This document shows positions 1 through 10,800 of a stretch of 51,948 nucleotides of DNA, piece by piece (the stretch's first letter is position 1; every line of letters begins with the position of its first letter). The position numbers were made by a program, and so were the translations under genes. The stretch lies in assembly GCA_020056225.1 (NCBI GenBank), contig JAGVIE010000019.1:1-51948 (forward strand). The letters are read 5' to 3'. This stretch comes from Bacteroidota bacterium. Lineage in GTDB: Bacteria; Bacteroidota; Ignavibacteria; UBA10030; SZUA-254. The notes beneath the pieces were generated by a model. That model did no database searches and was not told the origin of the DNA. It was given only the letters and a program-made list of their open reading frames with translations.

Positions 1-66
1 CGGAGACATTCTGCTATCGGTTATCAATCACCGGTGCAATTTGAATTAAATAATTTTTTGTCTTAA
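1..66 (+). CDS. IS3-family transposase, C-terminal fragment (DDE integrase, OrfB)
   Basis: Frame 1 from the first base reads RRHSAIGYQSPVQFE and then a short tail to a TAA stop at 64-66. The pattern RRHSA(L/I)GYxSPxxFE is the hallmark C-terminal end of IS3-family OrfB transposases, just after the catalytic glutamate region of the DDE core. Only 21 codons are inside the window, so the catalytic residues cannot be checked and it is unknown whether the element is intact. The reading is short but the motif is very characteristic. The inverted-repeat-like sequence directly downstream supports it. Confidence 0.7.
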   Translation, partial: RRHSAIGYQSPVQFELNNFLS

Positions 67-90
67 CTTGTTGTCCAGAAAATCGGGACA
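1..90 (+). mobile_element. Right end of an IS3-family insertion sequence (truncated by window start)
   Basis: The first 66 bases encode the last residues of an IS3-type transposase. A terminal-inverted-repeat-like sequence, TGTCCAGAAAATCGGGACA, follows at 72-90. Its reverse complement begins TGTCCCGATTTTC, a plausible IS3-type left end. Stop codon to IS end is about 24 bases, which is normal for this family. The left part of the element lies outside the window. The precise end (base 90) is inferred from the repeat-like sequence, without seeing the other end. Confidence 0.65.
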
Positions 91-548
91 AGATCATATA
101 CTACTACCATCTGGAGATAAAAAGCGTTAATAATCCGTCCATTTCACACAAGACTACAAAAACAATGGTTTTTTTGAAATGAGAAAAATTCTTATCTTTT
201 TTTATTTCTGTCCATTTGGATTCTCTACATACATAAATTCATAATTTAATAGAATTTTAGACTTTCCTTCGTAAAACCTGTTGATTTTTCGAGAATCGCA
301 GAAAACCTTCAAAATTCGTACTTGACAATCTTAACAGAATTACTTAACTTTGTCCGCTAAATTATCCTTATAAGTCATTATAATCATTATGTGGAATACA
401 TGAGGTTTAAATGAAAAAACGGCTAAAATTATTCGTTTATATCATTGTACTTTCGAGATATCGGAGATCCTCAATTCAATATTGCTAAACAATTTTACTT
501 TCCTTCAGCCCAATATGATCATTTGTAACATAACATAAAGGAATGTCT
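91..548. other. Intergenic region between IS end and giant repeat-protein gene
   Basis: AT-rich DNA with no convincing gene. It contains a promoter candidate at 322-352, leaving a leader of about 195 bases before the start at 549. A 21-codon reading frame at 179-244 (MRKILIFF...) looks like the beginning of a signal peptide but stops at once. It may be a relic and is not called as a gene. Confidence 0.5.
322..352 (+). promoter_or_regulatory. Candidate promoter TTGACA-N17-TAACTTTG
   Basis: TTGACA at 322-327 is followed after 17 bases by TAACTTTG at 345-352. The second box fits the Bacteroidota -7 consensus TAnnTTTG, and the first includes the TTG of the -33 box. It is the best such pair in front of the repeat-protein gene. 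Predicted by motif only. Confidence 0.4.
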
Positions 549-3500
549 ATGAAACTTTCTACAATAATAATTTTATTTGTTTTTATTATCTCACTCATTA
601 TGGCAGTAATTAACGCAGCTCTTAGCAAAGTGAAAAATCCGATTCACATAAGTGCTATTGGTTTTCTATTCAAGCGGCGAGAGAAAATAGTCTCTCAACG
701 CGTAAGACTGAACGCCGTCTTCATGCTGTCAGTATATGCTTTTGCGCTGAGTATCATCTGGTGCAGTGAGACTTTAGCCCAAAGCTGTGCAAACTATGCA
801 CCTGTTACAAGAGCCACAGGAATAACCTATAATTCAATTGCGGGATTAAGTCCATCATATTTTACATGGAGAAATACAACTCTTAACCAAAACGATGATA
901 ATAGAAGTTATCCCGTACCTATTGGTTTTGATTTTTGGTATCTGGGTGTCAGGTACACTCAGATTACCGGAAGTCTAAATGGAACATTAGATTTTTCAAC
1001 GTCAACTTCTGATGGTAATAATGGAGGAACGGGACCTTATGGTCCGAACTATAATAATTTATTTTCCACAGCCAATCAAACTATGCTGGCACTTGCTCCA
1101 TTATATGCCGATTTGTGGACGGCTAACGCTGGAACAACCCCTATTGCTACCAGTTTAGTTTATCAAGTAAGTGGATCCGCTCCTAATAGGGTATTAACTG
1201 TTGAATGGATTAATTTTGATGAGTGGAACTCCCCTGTAAATGTTCCTGCCGCTTCGGTGAATATGCAGGCGAAAATATATGAAACAATTGGGGTAATAGA
1301 ATTTATTTATGGGACCATGACTGCCGGTGCCAGTGGCGGCGGCTCATATCCCCTGAGATATACTTGTGGTATAAATAATACTTGGTCTGTTGGAGCTCCC
1401 AACGCTACTCAGCTTCTCACACAACAAGTCGCTAATACAATCACATTTAATAATACTCCACAAAATGCGTTGACTACTTTGCCTACTTCCAATTCAAAAT
1501 TAACTTTTACTCCTCCTGTACCAACGGCGGCACCGACAGGACTTACATTTACTGCTATAACTCAATCAGGAATGACGTTAAACTGGACAGACAATGCGAC
1601 CAATGAAGTAGGATATGCAGTTTATAATTCTATGGATAACGTTAATTTTAATTTTGTAGTCCAGACGACTGCAAGTGCTACATCAACAGCAGTAACGAGT
1701 CTTTCATCGGGCACAACATATTATTGGAAGGTATATGCTGTTACAGATGGTGCATTAAGTTCTCAGCTTACGGGCAGTGAAGCAACACTACCGGCAGGAA
1801 CAATTACATCAATTGCCAACGGCAACTGGAGTGCAACGGGTACTTGGGATTGTGGTTGTATCCCTACTGCAGGAGATAATGTGATTATTGCAAATGGCAC
1901 TGCTGTTACATTGGATGTTGATGGTTCGTGTAATTCGCTTATCGTTGGTCAGGGCGTTAGCGGGCAGCTTATCATCGGGAATGATGCCATAGCAAGAACC
2001 CTTACTGTAGGTAATGATGTAATTGTTAATTCAGGTGGTACTATAATAACCGGTACTACTGATGCAACCCATATAATGAATGTTGGAGGAAATCTCACAA
2101 ACAATGGCACATTGAACCTTGCCCCAACAGCGACACGCGTATGCAATGTTACATTCAATAAAAATGGTAATCAAACGATTTCAGGTGCCGGTGTTATAAC
2201 TAACTTTAATTGCATCACGCTGAATATGGGGACTTCCAATTTCAATGTGTTAGATGTTGCTTCCAATAATTTTTCTGCAGCTTCTAATTTTCTTACACTT
2301 ACAAATGGTACTTTAAAATTATCGGCGGCAGCTAATATAACTCCATATACCGGAAATGTTACGATTCCATTTTCAAGTGGTATATGGCTTAACAATGCTG
2401 GAGCAGTAATATCGACAACAGGAGGAACTATTACACTTTATGGTCTACTACGAGCTACTGCCGGCACAATGAACATTGGAAGTGCAACCGATAATAATCT
2501 GACCTCTTATGGAGGAACAATTACAATAGACGGAGGCACGGTGAATATAGCTGGTCGGCTCGATAGAGCTGGTCCTACAATTCTTACCTATTTTACGATG
2601 TCATCGGGTACGCTTACAGTAGCTACTGTTGGTTCTACAACAGTTGGTGCAGCGCCTTTTAGAATAGATGAAGTTGGTTCAACTTTTAATATGTCTGGAG
2701 GAACCATAATCATCAGAAGACCTGGAGCGGGCAACCTTGGATACGTAAATACCGGTGGAACTGTTGGCATAGTTTCTGGCGGAACATTGCAAATAGGTGA
2801 TGCTTCCACTCCGGCTGCTCAGACCATACAAATTAACTCAAGTATAGCCGTACCGAATTTAGTAATAAGCAATGGTGTTGCTGTTACAGCACAGCTTGTC
2901 ACTAATTCATTATTCGTAACCAATGATGTATCAATTACTTCAGGAACATTAAATGCCAATGGGCTTAATATAACTTTAGGAGGTAACTGGACGAATAATG
3001 GAGGAACATTTACGCCTGGCACTGGCACCGTTACATTAAATGGTACCGCGAACCAGACTCTCACAGGAGCGACAATATTCTATAACTTAACCGTCAATAA
3101 TATTACAGGTATTACAATTGCCTCCAATCAAACTGTGAACTGGATATTAACACTGACAAATGGAATTATTACAACAAACTCAAACAGCATAATTCTCCCG
3201 TCTTCTGGATCGATCACACGTTCGCAGGGTTATGTGAATGGTAACTTACAAAAATATGTTGGAACAGGCGCTATCGCACCAATATTTGAAATCGGTAGCG
3301 GTTCCTATTCACCTGTGGTTTTAACTTTTTCCAGCGTAACAACCCCCGGAAATTTAACGGCAAGCGTTACGGCAGCCGAGCATCCGGATATATCGGCATC
3401 AGCTCTTGACAATACAAAAAGTGTGAATCGGTACTGGACTTTGATAAACAATGGAATTGCATTTACTACATATGATGCAACATTTACATTCGTGTCCGGT

Positions 3501-6500
3501 GATGTCGATACAGGTACAACCACGAATAATTTCTTTGTCGGGAAGTATGCAACTTCGAGTTGGTCATTACCGACAGTGGGAACGAGAACTTCAACGACAA
3601 CACAGATAACGGGAGTAAGTTCATTCGGTGATTTTGCTATCGGTGAGAAGAAAACCTACTCGATAACGGCATCAGCCGGAACTGGCGGTACTATTTCACC
3701 ATCGGGTACTGTGACGGTAACGCACGGGGATGATCAATCGTTTTCAATCGCTGCAAATGCCCATTATCATATTAGTGATGTACTCGTTGATACAAGCTCG
3801 CAGGGAGCGATTTCTGCATATACGTTTACAAATGTTACAGCAGCGCATATAATAGCGGCAAGTTTTGCATTAGATACGTACACATTAACGGTGAATACAA
3901 CCGACGGAACAGTAGCCAAGAATCCGGATCAACCGATATACAATCATGGTTTGAGTGTTGAGCTTACAGCGACGCCGGCAGTAGGATATCACTTTGTCGA
4001 TTGGACCGGAGATGCAACGGGCTCAGTTAATCCTGTTACAATAACGATGGATAGTAACAAGAATATCACTGCCAACTTTGCGATCAATACATATACTATC
4101 AATGCAACAGCCGGTGCTAACGGCGGTATTTCACCATCAGGAAATATTACAGTAAATCATGATGGTAACCAAACATTTACTATTACACCGGATGTTGGAT
4201 ATAACGTCGCGGATCTGTTCGTGGATGGTATTCACCAAGATTCGGTTGCAAGTTACACGTTCTATAACGTGACAGCGAATCATACGATTAATGCTACTTT
4301 CAGCATTAATTTGTATACCATTAATGCAACGGCAAGCGCAGGTGGAACAATAATCCCGAATGGCACTGTCGCTGTTCCTCATGGTGGCAGCCAACAATTT
4401 ATTATTTCTCCAGATGTAGGTTATCATTTTATTGATCTGTTCGTTGATGGTATTCATTCGGATTCGATGATATCATATACTTTTGAGAATGCTGTCGTTA
4501 ACCATACTATTGACGCATCGTTTGCCATCAATACATACACACTGAATATTACAGCTACAAATGGTACCGTTGCAAAGAATCCCGATCAGCCTACTTATGA
4601 TCACGGAACGAATGTCGAACTTACAGCAACACCTTCGACTGGTTATCATTTTGTCGATTGGGCAGGTGATACGACAAGTTCAATAACTCCGGTTACAGTG
4701 ACGATGGATGGGAATAAAACTGTTACCGCCAATTTTGCAATTAATACCTACACGCTGACAGTAAATGCAACTAATGGTACAGTAGCAAAAAATCCAGATC
4801 AGCCTACTTATGATTACGAGACAACTATTGAGTTAACAGCAACGCCGTCAATGGGGTATCACTTTATCGATTGGACAGGAGATGCAGCAGGTTCTGTTAA
4901 TCCGATTACAGTGATGATGGATGGGAATAAGAGCATCACAGCAAATTTCGGATTGAACTCCTACACAATTACTGCAACAGCAGGATTAAATGGTTCGATT
5001 AATCCGTCTGGATCGATAGTTTTGAATCACGGCGCTGACCAATTATTCTCGATGTTGGCAAATCTTGGATATCATATTGCCGACGTTTTAGTTGATGGTA
5101 TATCGGTTGGAGCCGTCACGAGTTATGATTTTAACGATGTTTCATCAAACCATACTATCGATGTATCATTTGAAATCAACTTAACACCGCCTACTCGCTT
5201 AATTATAGCGACTGCTGGTTCACACGGTACTATTGATCCGGCAGGCGTAATTGTTGTTAATACGGGTGACGATCAGGCTTTTACGATTACTCCAGATGAG
5301 GGTTATCACGTTGCTTCACTGATGGTAGATAGTATCCATCAGGATTCAACAACAAGCTACACATTTTATGATGTTGTGGATAACCATTCGATAAACGTTG
5401 CGTTTTCTATAGACGTGTATGCAATTATTGCAAGCGCAAGTGCGGGTGGGACGATCGTTCCAGCAGATACAGTCGCGGTTCCGTATGGTGCAAGTCAATC
5501 TTTTGCAGTTATACCGAATCCGGGCTTTCATTTAATTGATCTCTTTGTTGATGGCATTCACCAGGATTCTATCGTGAGCTACACATTTGACGATGTGAAA
5601 ACGAATCATACAATTCATGCTGACTTTGGAATCAACACATACACTATATCTACATCCGTCGGTATTGGAGGAACGATTGATCCTTCAGGTGCTGTGTCGG
5701 TTGATTTCGGGGCGAGCAGAACATTCGTAATAATTTCGGATGCCGGCTATCAATTGGATGGTTTATTCGTCGATGGAATTCATACAGATTCAACAACAAG
5801 CTACACATTTATCAATGTCACGGATGACCATACAATTAATGCGACATTCAGACGCTCTCAGTTCACAATCACAGCGACAGCAGGTAGCGGTGGAATTATC
5901 AGTCCATCCGGCGGTGTAACTGTACTGCGAGGAGGGACACAAAGATTCACATTTACACACGATGCCGGATACCATCTTGACGAATTACAGGTGGATGGTT
6001 TGCATCAAGATTCGGCGACCGGATATACTTTCCGGGATGTTACCGATGACCATACGATCAATGTCAGTTTTGCCATAGATACATACATAATAGCTTCTAC
6101 GGCAGGCTCGAACGGAACTATCGATCCGGAGGGGAATATAAATATCAGTTATGGTTCGAATAGAACATTCACATTCTTTCCCGAACCGGGCTACCATGTG
6201 GATAGTTTGTTTGTCGATTTCGTTCGTGTCGACTCAACACAAAGTTATACATTTTATAATGTTAACTCAAACCACGCAATACATGTTACATTTGGAATCA
6301 ACAAATTCACAATCACCGCAGGATCATCAGCCGGAGGCACTATCGATCCTTCAGGAATTATTGTTGTTGATTTTGGTGAGGATAAAGAATTTTCGTTCGA
6401 ACCTAATACAGGATACAGTTTCGATAGTCTTTTTGTCGATGGTATTCCGGTTGATTCGGCGGCAAGATATACATTCTATAACATCACGGCGAATCATACT

Positions 6501-7505
6501 ATCTATGCAAAATTTGCTATGAAACGTCTTATGATTACTGCAACAGCAAGTGCGGGTGGTACAATCGCTCCATTAGGAGTTGTGAGTGTGAATTTTGGTG
6601 AGAACAAAATATTCATCGTTACGCCGAACACCGGATACAACATCGATAGTATATTCGTCGATGGTGAGCATGTTGATTCGACGATCAGCTACACGTTTTA
6701 TAGTGTTGAAGAAAATCATTCGATATATGCCAAATTCGCGATTAAGAAATTCGCCATCACGGCGACAGCGGATACCGGCGGATCGATTATGCCGAACGGT
6801 ATTATTAACGTTAACTATGGTGCCAGCCAAAGATTTACAGTAGCACCGGATGTTGGTTATGATTTTGCTGAATTGACAGTCGATGGCGCGCATGTAGATT
6901 CAACTTTGAGTTACACATTTATTAATGTTACAACCGTACATTCTGTTCATGCCACATTTGTGATACAGAAATTCACAATTACTGCGTCGGCTGGCACCGG
7001 CGGAACCATAACCCCATCTGGATCGGTACAAGTGAATTACGGCGATAGTATTTTGTTCACAATGCACCCGCAGACTGGCTACATAGTGGACAGCATATTT
7101 GTAGACGACATCTATGTTGATAACGATACAGTGTATAATATTGAAAATGTTATCGCAAACCATACAATACATGTAACGTTCACCTTCGAAGATGATGTGA
7201 AGAATAAACTGTCGCAGATTCCCAAAGAATTCGCGTTGCATCAGAACTATCCGAATCCGTTCAATCCTTCTACGATGATCCAATTCGATCTGCCTCAGCG
7301 CTCGGTTGTTACTCTAAAGGTATACAATCTTATTGGTTCCGATCTGCTGACATTGATTGATAACAGGGCGATGGAAGCAGGGATTAAAATTGTTGAGATC
7401 AACAGTCAGAATCTTGCATCAGGTTTATACTTTTATAGAATCGTTGCGGAAGGAGCTGATGGTCAGAACTTCACAAGTGTAAGAAGGATGATCATCTTAA
7501 AGTAA
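549..7505 (+). CDS. Giant secreted InlB-like repeat protein with T9SS sorting domain
   Basis: This is a probable cell-surface protein of about 2318 aa, likely adhesive or structural; no enzyme motif is seen. The ATG at 549 is preferred to the one at 543 because AAAGGA then sits about 6 bases upstream. Order of parts: hydrophobic leader (1-25) and a second hydrophobic segment near 58-72 ending in ETLAQS; a beta-rich region with a fibronectin III-like domain (about 325-415); a segment with a GNWSATGTW motif that opens a long beta-helix-like, Asn/Gly/Thr-rich stretch (about 420-1030); 16 repeats of about 74 aa (1037-2215); and a C-terminal T9SS type A sorting domain with NYPNPFNPST and final RRMIILK. 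The unusual N-terminus, with two hydrophobic segments 35 residues apart, may mean the true start is the Met near residue 59. Function in adhesion is inferred from architecture. Confidence 0.85.
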   Translation: MKLSTIIILFVFIISLIMAVINAALSKVKNPIHISAIGFLFKRREKIVSQRVRLNAVFMLSVYAFALSIIWCSETLAQSCANYAPVTRATGITYNSIAGLSPSYFTWRNTTLNQNDDNRSYPVPIGFDFWYLGVRYTQITGSLNGTLDFSTSTSDGNNGGTGPYGPNYNNLFSTANQTMLALAPLYADLWTANAGTTPIATSLVYQVSGSAPNRVLTVEWINFDEWNSPVNVPAASVNMQAKIYETIGVIEFIYGTMTAGASGGGSYPLRYTCGINNTWSVGAPNATQLLTQQVANTITFNNTPQNALTTLPTSNSKLTFTPPVPTAAPTGLTFTAITQSGMTLNWTDNATNEVGYAVYNSMDNVNFNFVVQTTASATSTAVTSLSSGTTYYWKVYAVTDGALSSQLTGSEATLPAGTITSIANGNWSATGTWDCGCIPTAGDNVIIANGTAVTLDVDGSCNSLIVGQGVSGQLIIGNDAIARTLTVGNDVIVNSGGTIITGTTDATHIMNVGGNLTNNGTLNLAPTATRVCNVTFNKNGNQTISGAGVITNFNCITLNMGTSNFNVLDVASNNFSAASNFLTLTNGTLKLSAAANITPYTGNVTIPFSSGIWLNNAGAVISTTGGTITLYGLLRATAGTMNIGSATDNNLTSYGGTITIDGGTVNIAGRLDRAGPTILTYFTMSSGTLTVATVGSTTVGAAPFRIDEVGSTFNMSGGTIIIRRPGAGNLGYVNTGGTVGIVSGGTLQIGDASTPAAQTIQINSSIAVPNLVISNGVAVTAQLVTNSLFVTNDVSITSGTLNANGLNITLGGNWTNNGGTFTPGTGTVTLNGTANQTLTGATIFYNLTVNNITGITIASNQTVNWILTLTNGIITTNSNSIILPSSGSITRSQGYVNGNLQKYVGTGAIAPIFEIGSGSYSPVVLTFSSVTTPGNLTASVTAAEHPDISASALDNTKSVNRYWTLINNGIAFTTYDATFTFVSGDVDTGTTTNNFFVGKYATSSWSLPTVGTRTSTTTQITGVSSFGDFAIGEKKTYSITASAGTGGTISPSGTVTVTHGDDQSFSIAANAHYHISDVLVDTSSQGAISAYTFTNVTAAHIIAASFALDTYTLTVNTTDGTVAKNPDQPIYNHGLSVELTATPAVGYHFVDWTGDATGSVNPVTITMDSNKNITANFAINTYTINATAGANGGISPSGNITVNHDGNQTFTITPDVGYNVADLFVDGIHQDSVASYTFYNVTANHTINATFSINLYTINATASAGGTIIPNGTVAVPHGGSQQFIISPDVGYHFIDLFVDGIHSDSMISYTFENAVVNHTIDASFAINTYTLNITATNGTVAKNPDQPTYDHGTNVELTATPSTGYHFVDWAGDTTSSITPVTVTMDGNKTVTANFAINTYTLTVNATNGTVAKNPDQPTYDYETTIELTATPSMGYHFIDWTGDAAGSVNPITVMMDGNKSITANFGLNSYTITATAGLNGSINPSGSIVLNHGADQLFSMLANLGYHIADVLVDGISVGAVTSYDFNDVSSNHTIDVSFEINLTPPTRLIIATAGSHGTIDPAGVIVVNTGDDQAFTITPDEGYHVASLMVDSIHQDSTTSYTFYDVVDNHSINVAFSIDVYAIIASASAGGTIVPADTVAVPYGASQSFAVIPNPGFHLIDLFVDGIHQDSIVSYTFDDVKTNHTIHADFGINTYTISTSVGIGGTIDPSGAVSVDFGASRTFVIISDAGYQLDGLFVDGIHTDSTTSYTFINVTDDHTINATFRRSQFTITATAGSGGIISPSGGVTVLRGGTQRFTFTHDAGYHLDELQVDGLHQDSATGYTFRDVTDDHTINVSFAIDTYIIASTAGSNGTIDPEGNINISYGSNRTFTFFPEPGYHVDSLFVDFVRVDSTQSYTFYNVNSNHAIHVTFGINKFTITAGSSAGGTIDPSGIIVVDFGEDKEFSFEPNTGYSFDSLFVDGIPVDSAARYTFYNITANHTIYAKFAMKRLMITATASAGGTIAPLGVVSVNFGENKIFIVTPNTGYNIDSIFVDGEHVDSTISYTFYSVEENHSIYAKFAIKKFAITATADTGGSIMPNGIINVNYGASQRFTVAPDVGYDFAELTVDGAHVDSTLSYTFINVTTVHSVHATFVIQKFTITASAGTGGTITPSGSVQVNYGDSILFTMHPQTGYIVDSIFVDDIYVDNDTVYNIENVIANHTIHVTFTFEDDVKNKLSQIPKEFALHQNYPNPFNPSTMIQFDLPQRSVVTLKVYNLIGSDLLTLIDNRAMEAGIKIVEINSQNLASGLYFYRIVAEGADGQNFTSVRRMIILK
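3657..7193 (+). repeat. Sixteen tandem InlB-like protein repeats (about 222 bp each)
   Basis: The encoded units are about 74 aa. Thirteen follow the pattern YTITATAGxGGTIxPSG...GYHxxxLFVDGIHxDSxxSYTFxNVTxNHTIxATF. Three (units 2, 5 and 6) are a second type with GTVAKNPDQPTY...GYHFVDWTGD...VTMDGNKxITANF. The order is A-B-A-A-B-B then ten A units. The DNA of the units has diverged, so this is an old array rather than a recent expansion. Both types resemble the divergent InlB B-repeat family. Confidence 0.85.
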
Positions 7506-7550
7506 CAGCCTTGGTGGTACTTCATCAGAAGTAATGAATCTACTCGAAAG

Positions 7551-7581
7551 CCGGTTCCGATTTGCTGGGACCGGTTTTTTT
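7551..7581 (+). terminator. Rho-independent terminator after the repeat-protein gene
   Basis: Stem CCGGTTCC (7551-7558) pairs with GGGACCGG (7567-7574) with one G-T pair and an 8-base loop, followed by seven T residues (7575-7581). It lies 45 bases after the stop codon. Confidence 0.8.
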
Positions 7582-7864
7582 ATTGTCGACAGTGCAGATA
7601 ATTAAGCGTGTTCATCCCAATGTGGATCGTACTTAAGCGGAAATATTTTACTTTTGTAGAATCCGCACTGAACTATTTTCAATCTTACCCATTTCGTCCA
7701 CAGACTTTCAGAATGCTCGTAATAATTGTTATACATTTCTATCACAATATGCCTTAAATTTAGTCGTTCTAAACGATTATTCAGGTAATCACTTCATTTT
7801 CCAGCTTACCGCTATCTATTTATAGTACTGGTATAGCGGTTGACTATTTAATAGTCAGAGGATT
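7582..7864 (+). promoter_or_regulatory. Leader of the M6 protease gene with two hairpins next to the ribosome binding site
   Basis: A TACTTTTG box at 7649-7656 fits the Bacteroidota -7 consensus but has no clear -33 partner. Nearer the gene, ACCGCTAT (7808-7815) and ATAGCGGT (7833-7840) form a perfect 8-base inverted repeat. GACTATTTAATAGTC (7842-7856) forms a second hairpin that ends where AGAGGA (7857-7862) begins. The hairpins could affect translation start; this is inference. Confidence 0.35.
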
Positions 7865-10800
7865 ATGAAGAGTGTTGTAAATATTGTTTTTATTGGAAGA
7901 CACCGGCGGGTACTATCGGTTTTCTTTCATTCCCTTATCTTGTTGTCTGCCGGGTTAATCATTACTTCAACATTGAATGCCTCCGTTTCGCCGCATCCCC
8001 GCGTTGAGCAAATGGTGAAGGAAAAACAAATTACGATGCCGTATTATCTTGCTCATCAATCTGAATTGCATACGCGAGGTATCAATTCACCGGAGCGACT
8101 TCCTAAAATTATTAAACATAATAATGGTCTTTCAATCTCGAGTACAGGATTCAAAGCGCTTGCGATCTGTATCGACTTCACAGATAAACGCGCGTTAACA
8201 TCAGCGGCTCAATATGATACTCTGCTTTTCGGGACTTATAAACGTTCCTTGAGAAATTATTATCGTGAGATTTCATACGGTATGCTCGATATCATAACGA
8301 TCGATATGCCGGGTACAATCGGTTGGGAAAGCGCATCTCAACAATATAGTTATTATGTGAACGGGCAAAATGGTTTCGGGGCATTTCCGCACAATGCTCA
8401 GAAACTTACCGAAGAAGCGATCACGGCGGCTGACAGCATTGTTGATTTTTCACAATATGATAATGATGGTGATGGCTATGTTGATGCACTTTATATCATA
8501 CACGCGGGATCGGGTGGTGAAATCACCGGCAGCTCGAACGATATCTGGTCGCATACATGGACAACTTCAACGCCGATCATATCAGATGGAGTCAAAGTTT
8601 TTGTTTATTCGATGGAACCTGAATACTGGCTATCGCCGGGAGATATGACGTGCGGTGTATTCGCACATGAAACCGGTCATGCGATCTTCGGACTTCCCGA
8701 TCTTTATGATCTGAATGGGGATTCTCACGGTCTTGGCCGTTGGAGTTTGATGGCTTCCGGAAGCTGGAATGGCTCGCTTGGGAATTCACCCTCGCATCCG
8801 GATGCGTGGTCACGCTGGAAGATGGGATTTGTAGATCCTATCATTGTTACGTCTGAAATTTTTGACGTTCAGATTCCCGCAATTGAAGAAAGTTCAAAAG
8901 TATATCGTCTCTGGAGCAAAGGTACAACAGGCACAGAATATTTTTTAGTTGAAAATCGTCAGCAAATCGGATTCGACACTCAGCTCAAAGGCGCCGGCTT
9001 ATGTATTTATCATATAGATGAAATACGGGCAGGGAATAATAATCAATGGTACCCGGGGTACACATCATTCGGACATTATCAAGTTGCATTGGAACAAGCC
9101 GATGGAAAATGGGAACTGGAGAAACGGTTAAGCTCGGGAGATGCCGGCGATCCGTATCCGGGGTTATCAGTAAATCGGTCATTCGGCAGTTCAACTATTC
9201 CACCGAGTTTAGATTATAATGGATCGTCCTCCTATGTCGCCGTAAATAACATCAGCAATTCCGGCAGATTAATGACTGCCACTTTCTTTGTCGATTCAAT
9301 TTCTATTGATACAATTGCAGTGGATACCGCGCATTACATAACTGTAGGAGTTTCAGCCCACGGATCGATTTCACCATCGGGAAAAATTAGTATCCAGACC
9401 GGCGGTTCACAAATTTTTACTATCACACCTGATACCGGATATTATATATCGGATGTCCACGTTGATAGTGTCTCTATAGGTTCGGTTTCTGTATTCGAAT
9501 TTGCCAATGTAATATCAGATCACTCAATCAATGCAACTTTTTCAAGATTAACTTATCAGGTATTTGTAGAAACTGGAACCGGCGGGATAATAAATCCATC
9601 AGGTGTATCGTATGTTGCCCACGGTGATCAACAAACATTCAACATTATACCAAATCTCGGATATATTCTCGACAGTTTGTACATCGATGGCATTCATGTC
9701 GGTACAACATCGAGTTATACGTTTTACAATGTTACGTCATCTCATCAAATCAAAGCGGGATTTGCACTTACGATTTATACGATTCAGGCGACTGCCGGCG
9801 GGAACGGAGATATTACTCCATCGGGAATAATAAATGTGTTTTATGGCGAGAATCAATCTTTCCGCATACAGCCGCAATCAGGATATAACATCGACAGCTT
9901 GTTTGTGGATGGAATTCATGCCGATTCGTTGACCGGTTATACATTTTCGAACGTAACAGGTAATTGTTCTATCCATGTGATTTTCAAACAACAGCTATAT
10001 CCAATTCCCATACTGACGAAAATAGTAAATGGGAATGGTTATAGAGGCGATTCAAAAGAAATTCTCATATTAGGATCTAACTTATTACAGGGAAAAACTT
10101 CTGTGATCACAGGGGATGGGTTGAGCATTCTTTCGCTAAGATTTTCTACGGTGAGCTCAGAGAGTCTGTGGGCTAGTATTTTAATTGATTCGCAGGCAAC
10201 ACCCGGAACAAGAAATATTATTGTTTTCAATGATTACCCGGTAGGCGAGGGTTCAGAGAGTCAATCATTTACTATCTTAAATCGTCTGCCTGCGGCGGTA
10301 ATAATGGCGACACCATCGAACAACGATACAATAGGCAGTCATGGTGCGGGTGCCGTTGATTTCAGATGGAACCGCTCGATCGATCTGGATAAAGCCGATA
10401 CTGTGAAATATTCCATTCATGTCTGGGGTAGTGATCTTGATACGACTGTTCTATCGTTAAGTGATACAAGCTTCAGCTTGAATATATTGCCGCTTATTCC
10501 ACCTGACGAAAATTATTACTGGACCGTGATAGTTACGGATGGATATGGTATTATCGTACCTACGGATACATTCAAATTCGTGGCGAGCATACTGAACGAT
10601 ATTAAAGAAACACGCTCAAATGCCGGAAAGAATTTTGAGTTATATCAAAATTATCCAAATCCGTTCAACCCGACAACATCTATTTCGTTTGAGTTATCAC
10701 AACGGGCAATAGTGTCTTTGAAAATCTATAATGTTTTAGGGCAGTTAGCTGCTACATTAATCAACGACGAACAATTTGAAGAAGGATATCGGGAAGTTAA

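Noticed and set aside
179-244. 21-codon frame MRKILIFF... upstream of the giant gene
   Set aside because: It looks like the start of a signal peptide but stops at once; too short and without a convincing ribosome site.
6900-7283. 127-aa minus-strand open frame
   Set aside because: Lies opposite the InlB-like repeats; its Cys/Arg/Ile-rich composition and the repeat-periodic pattern of such frames show an antisense shadow.
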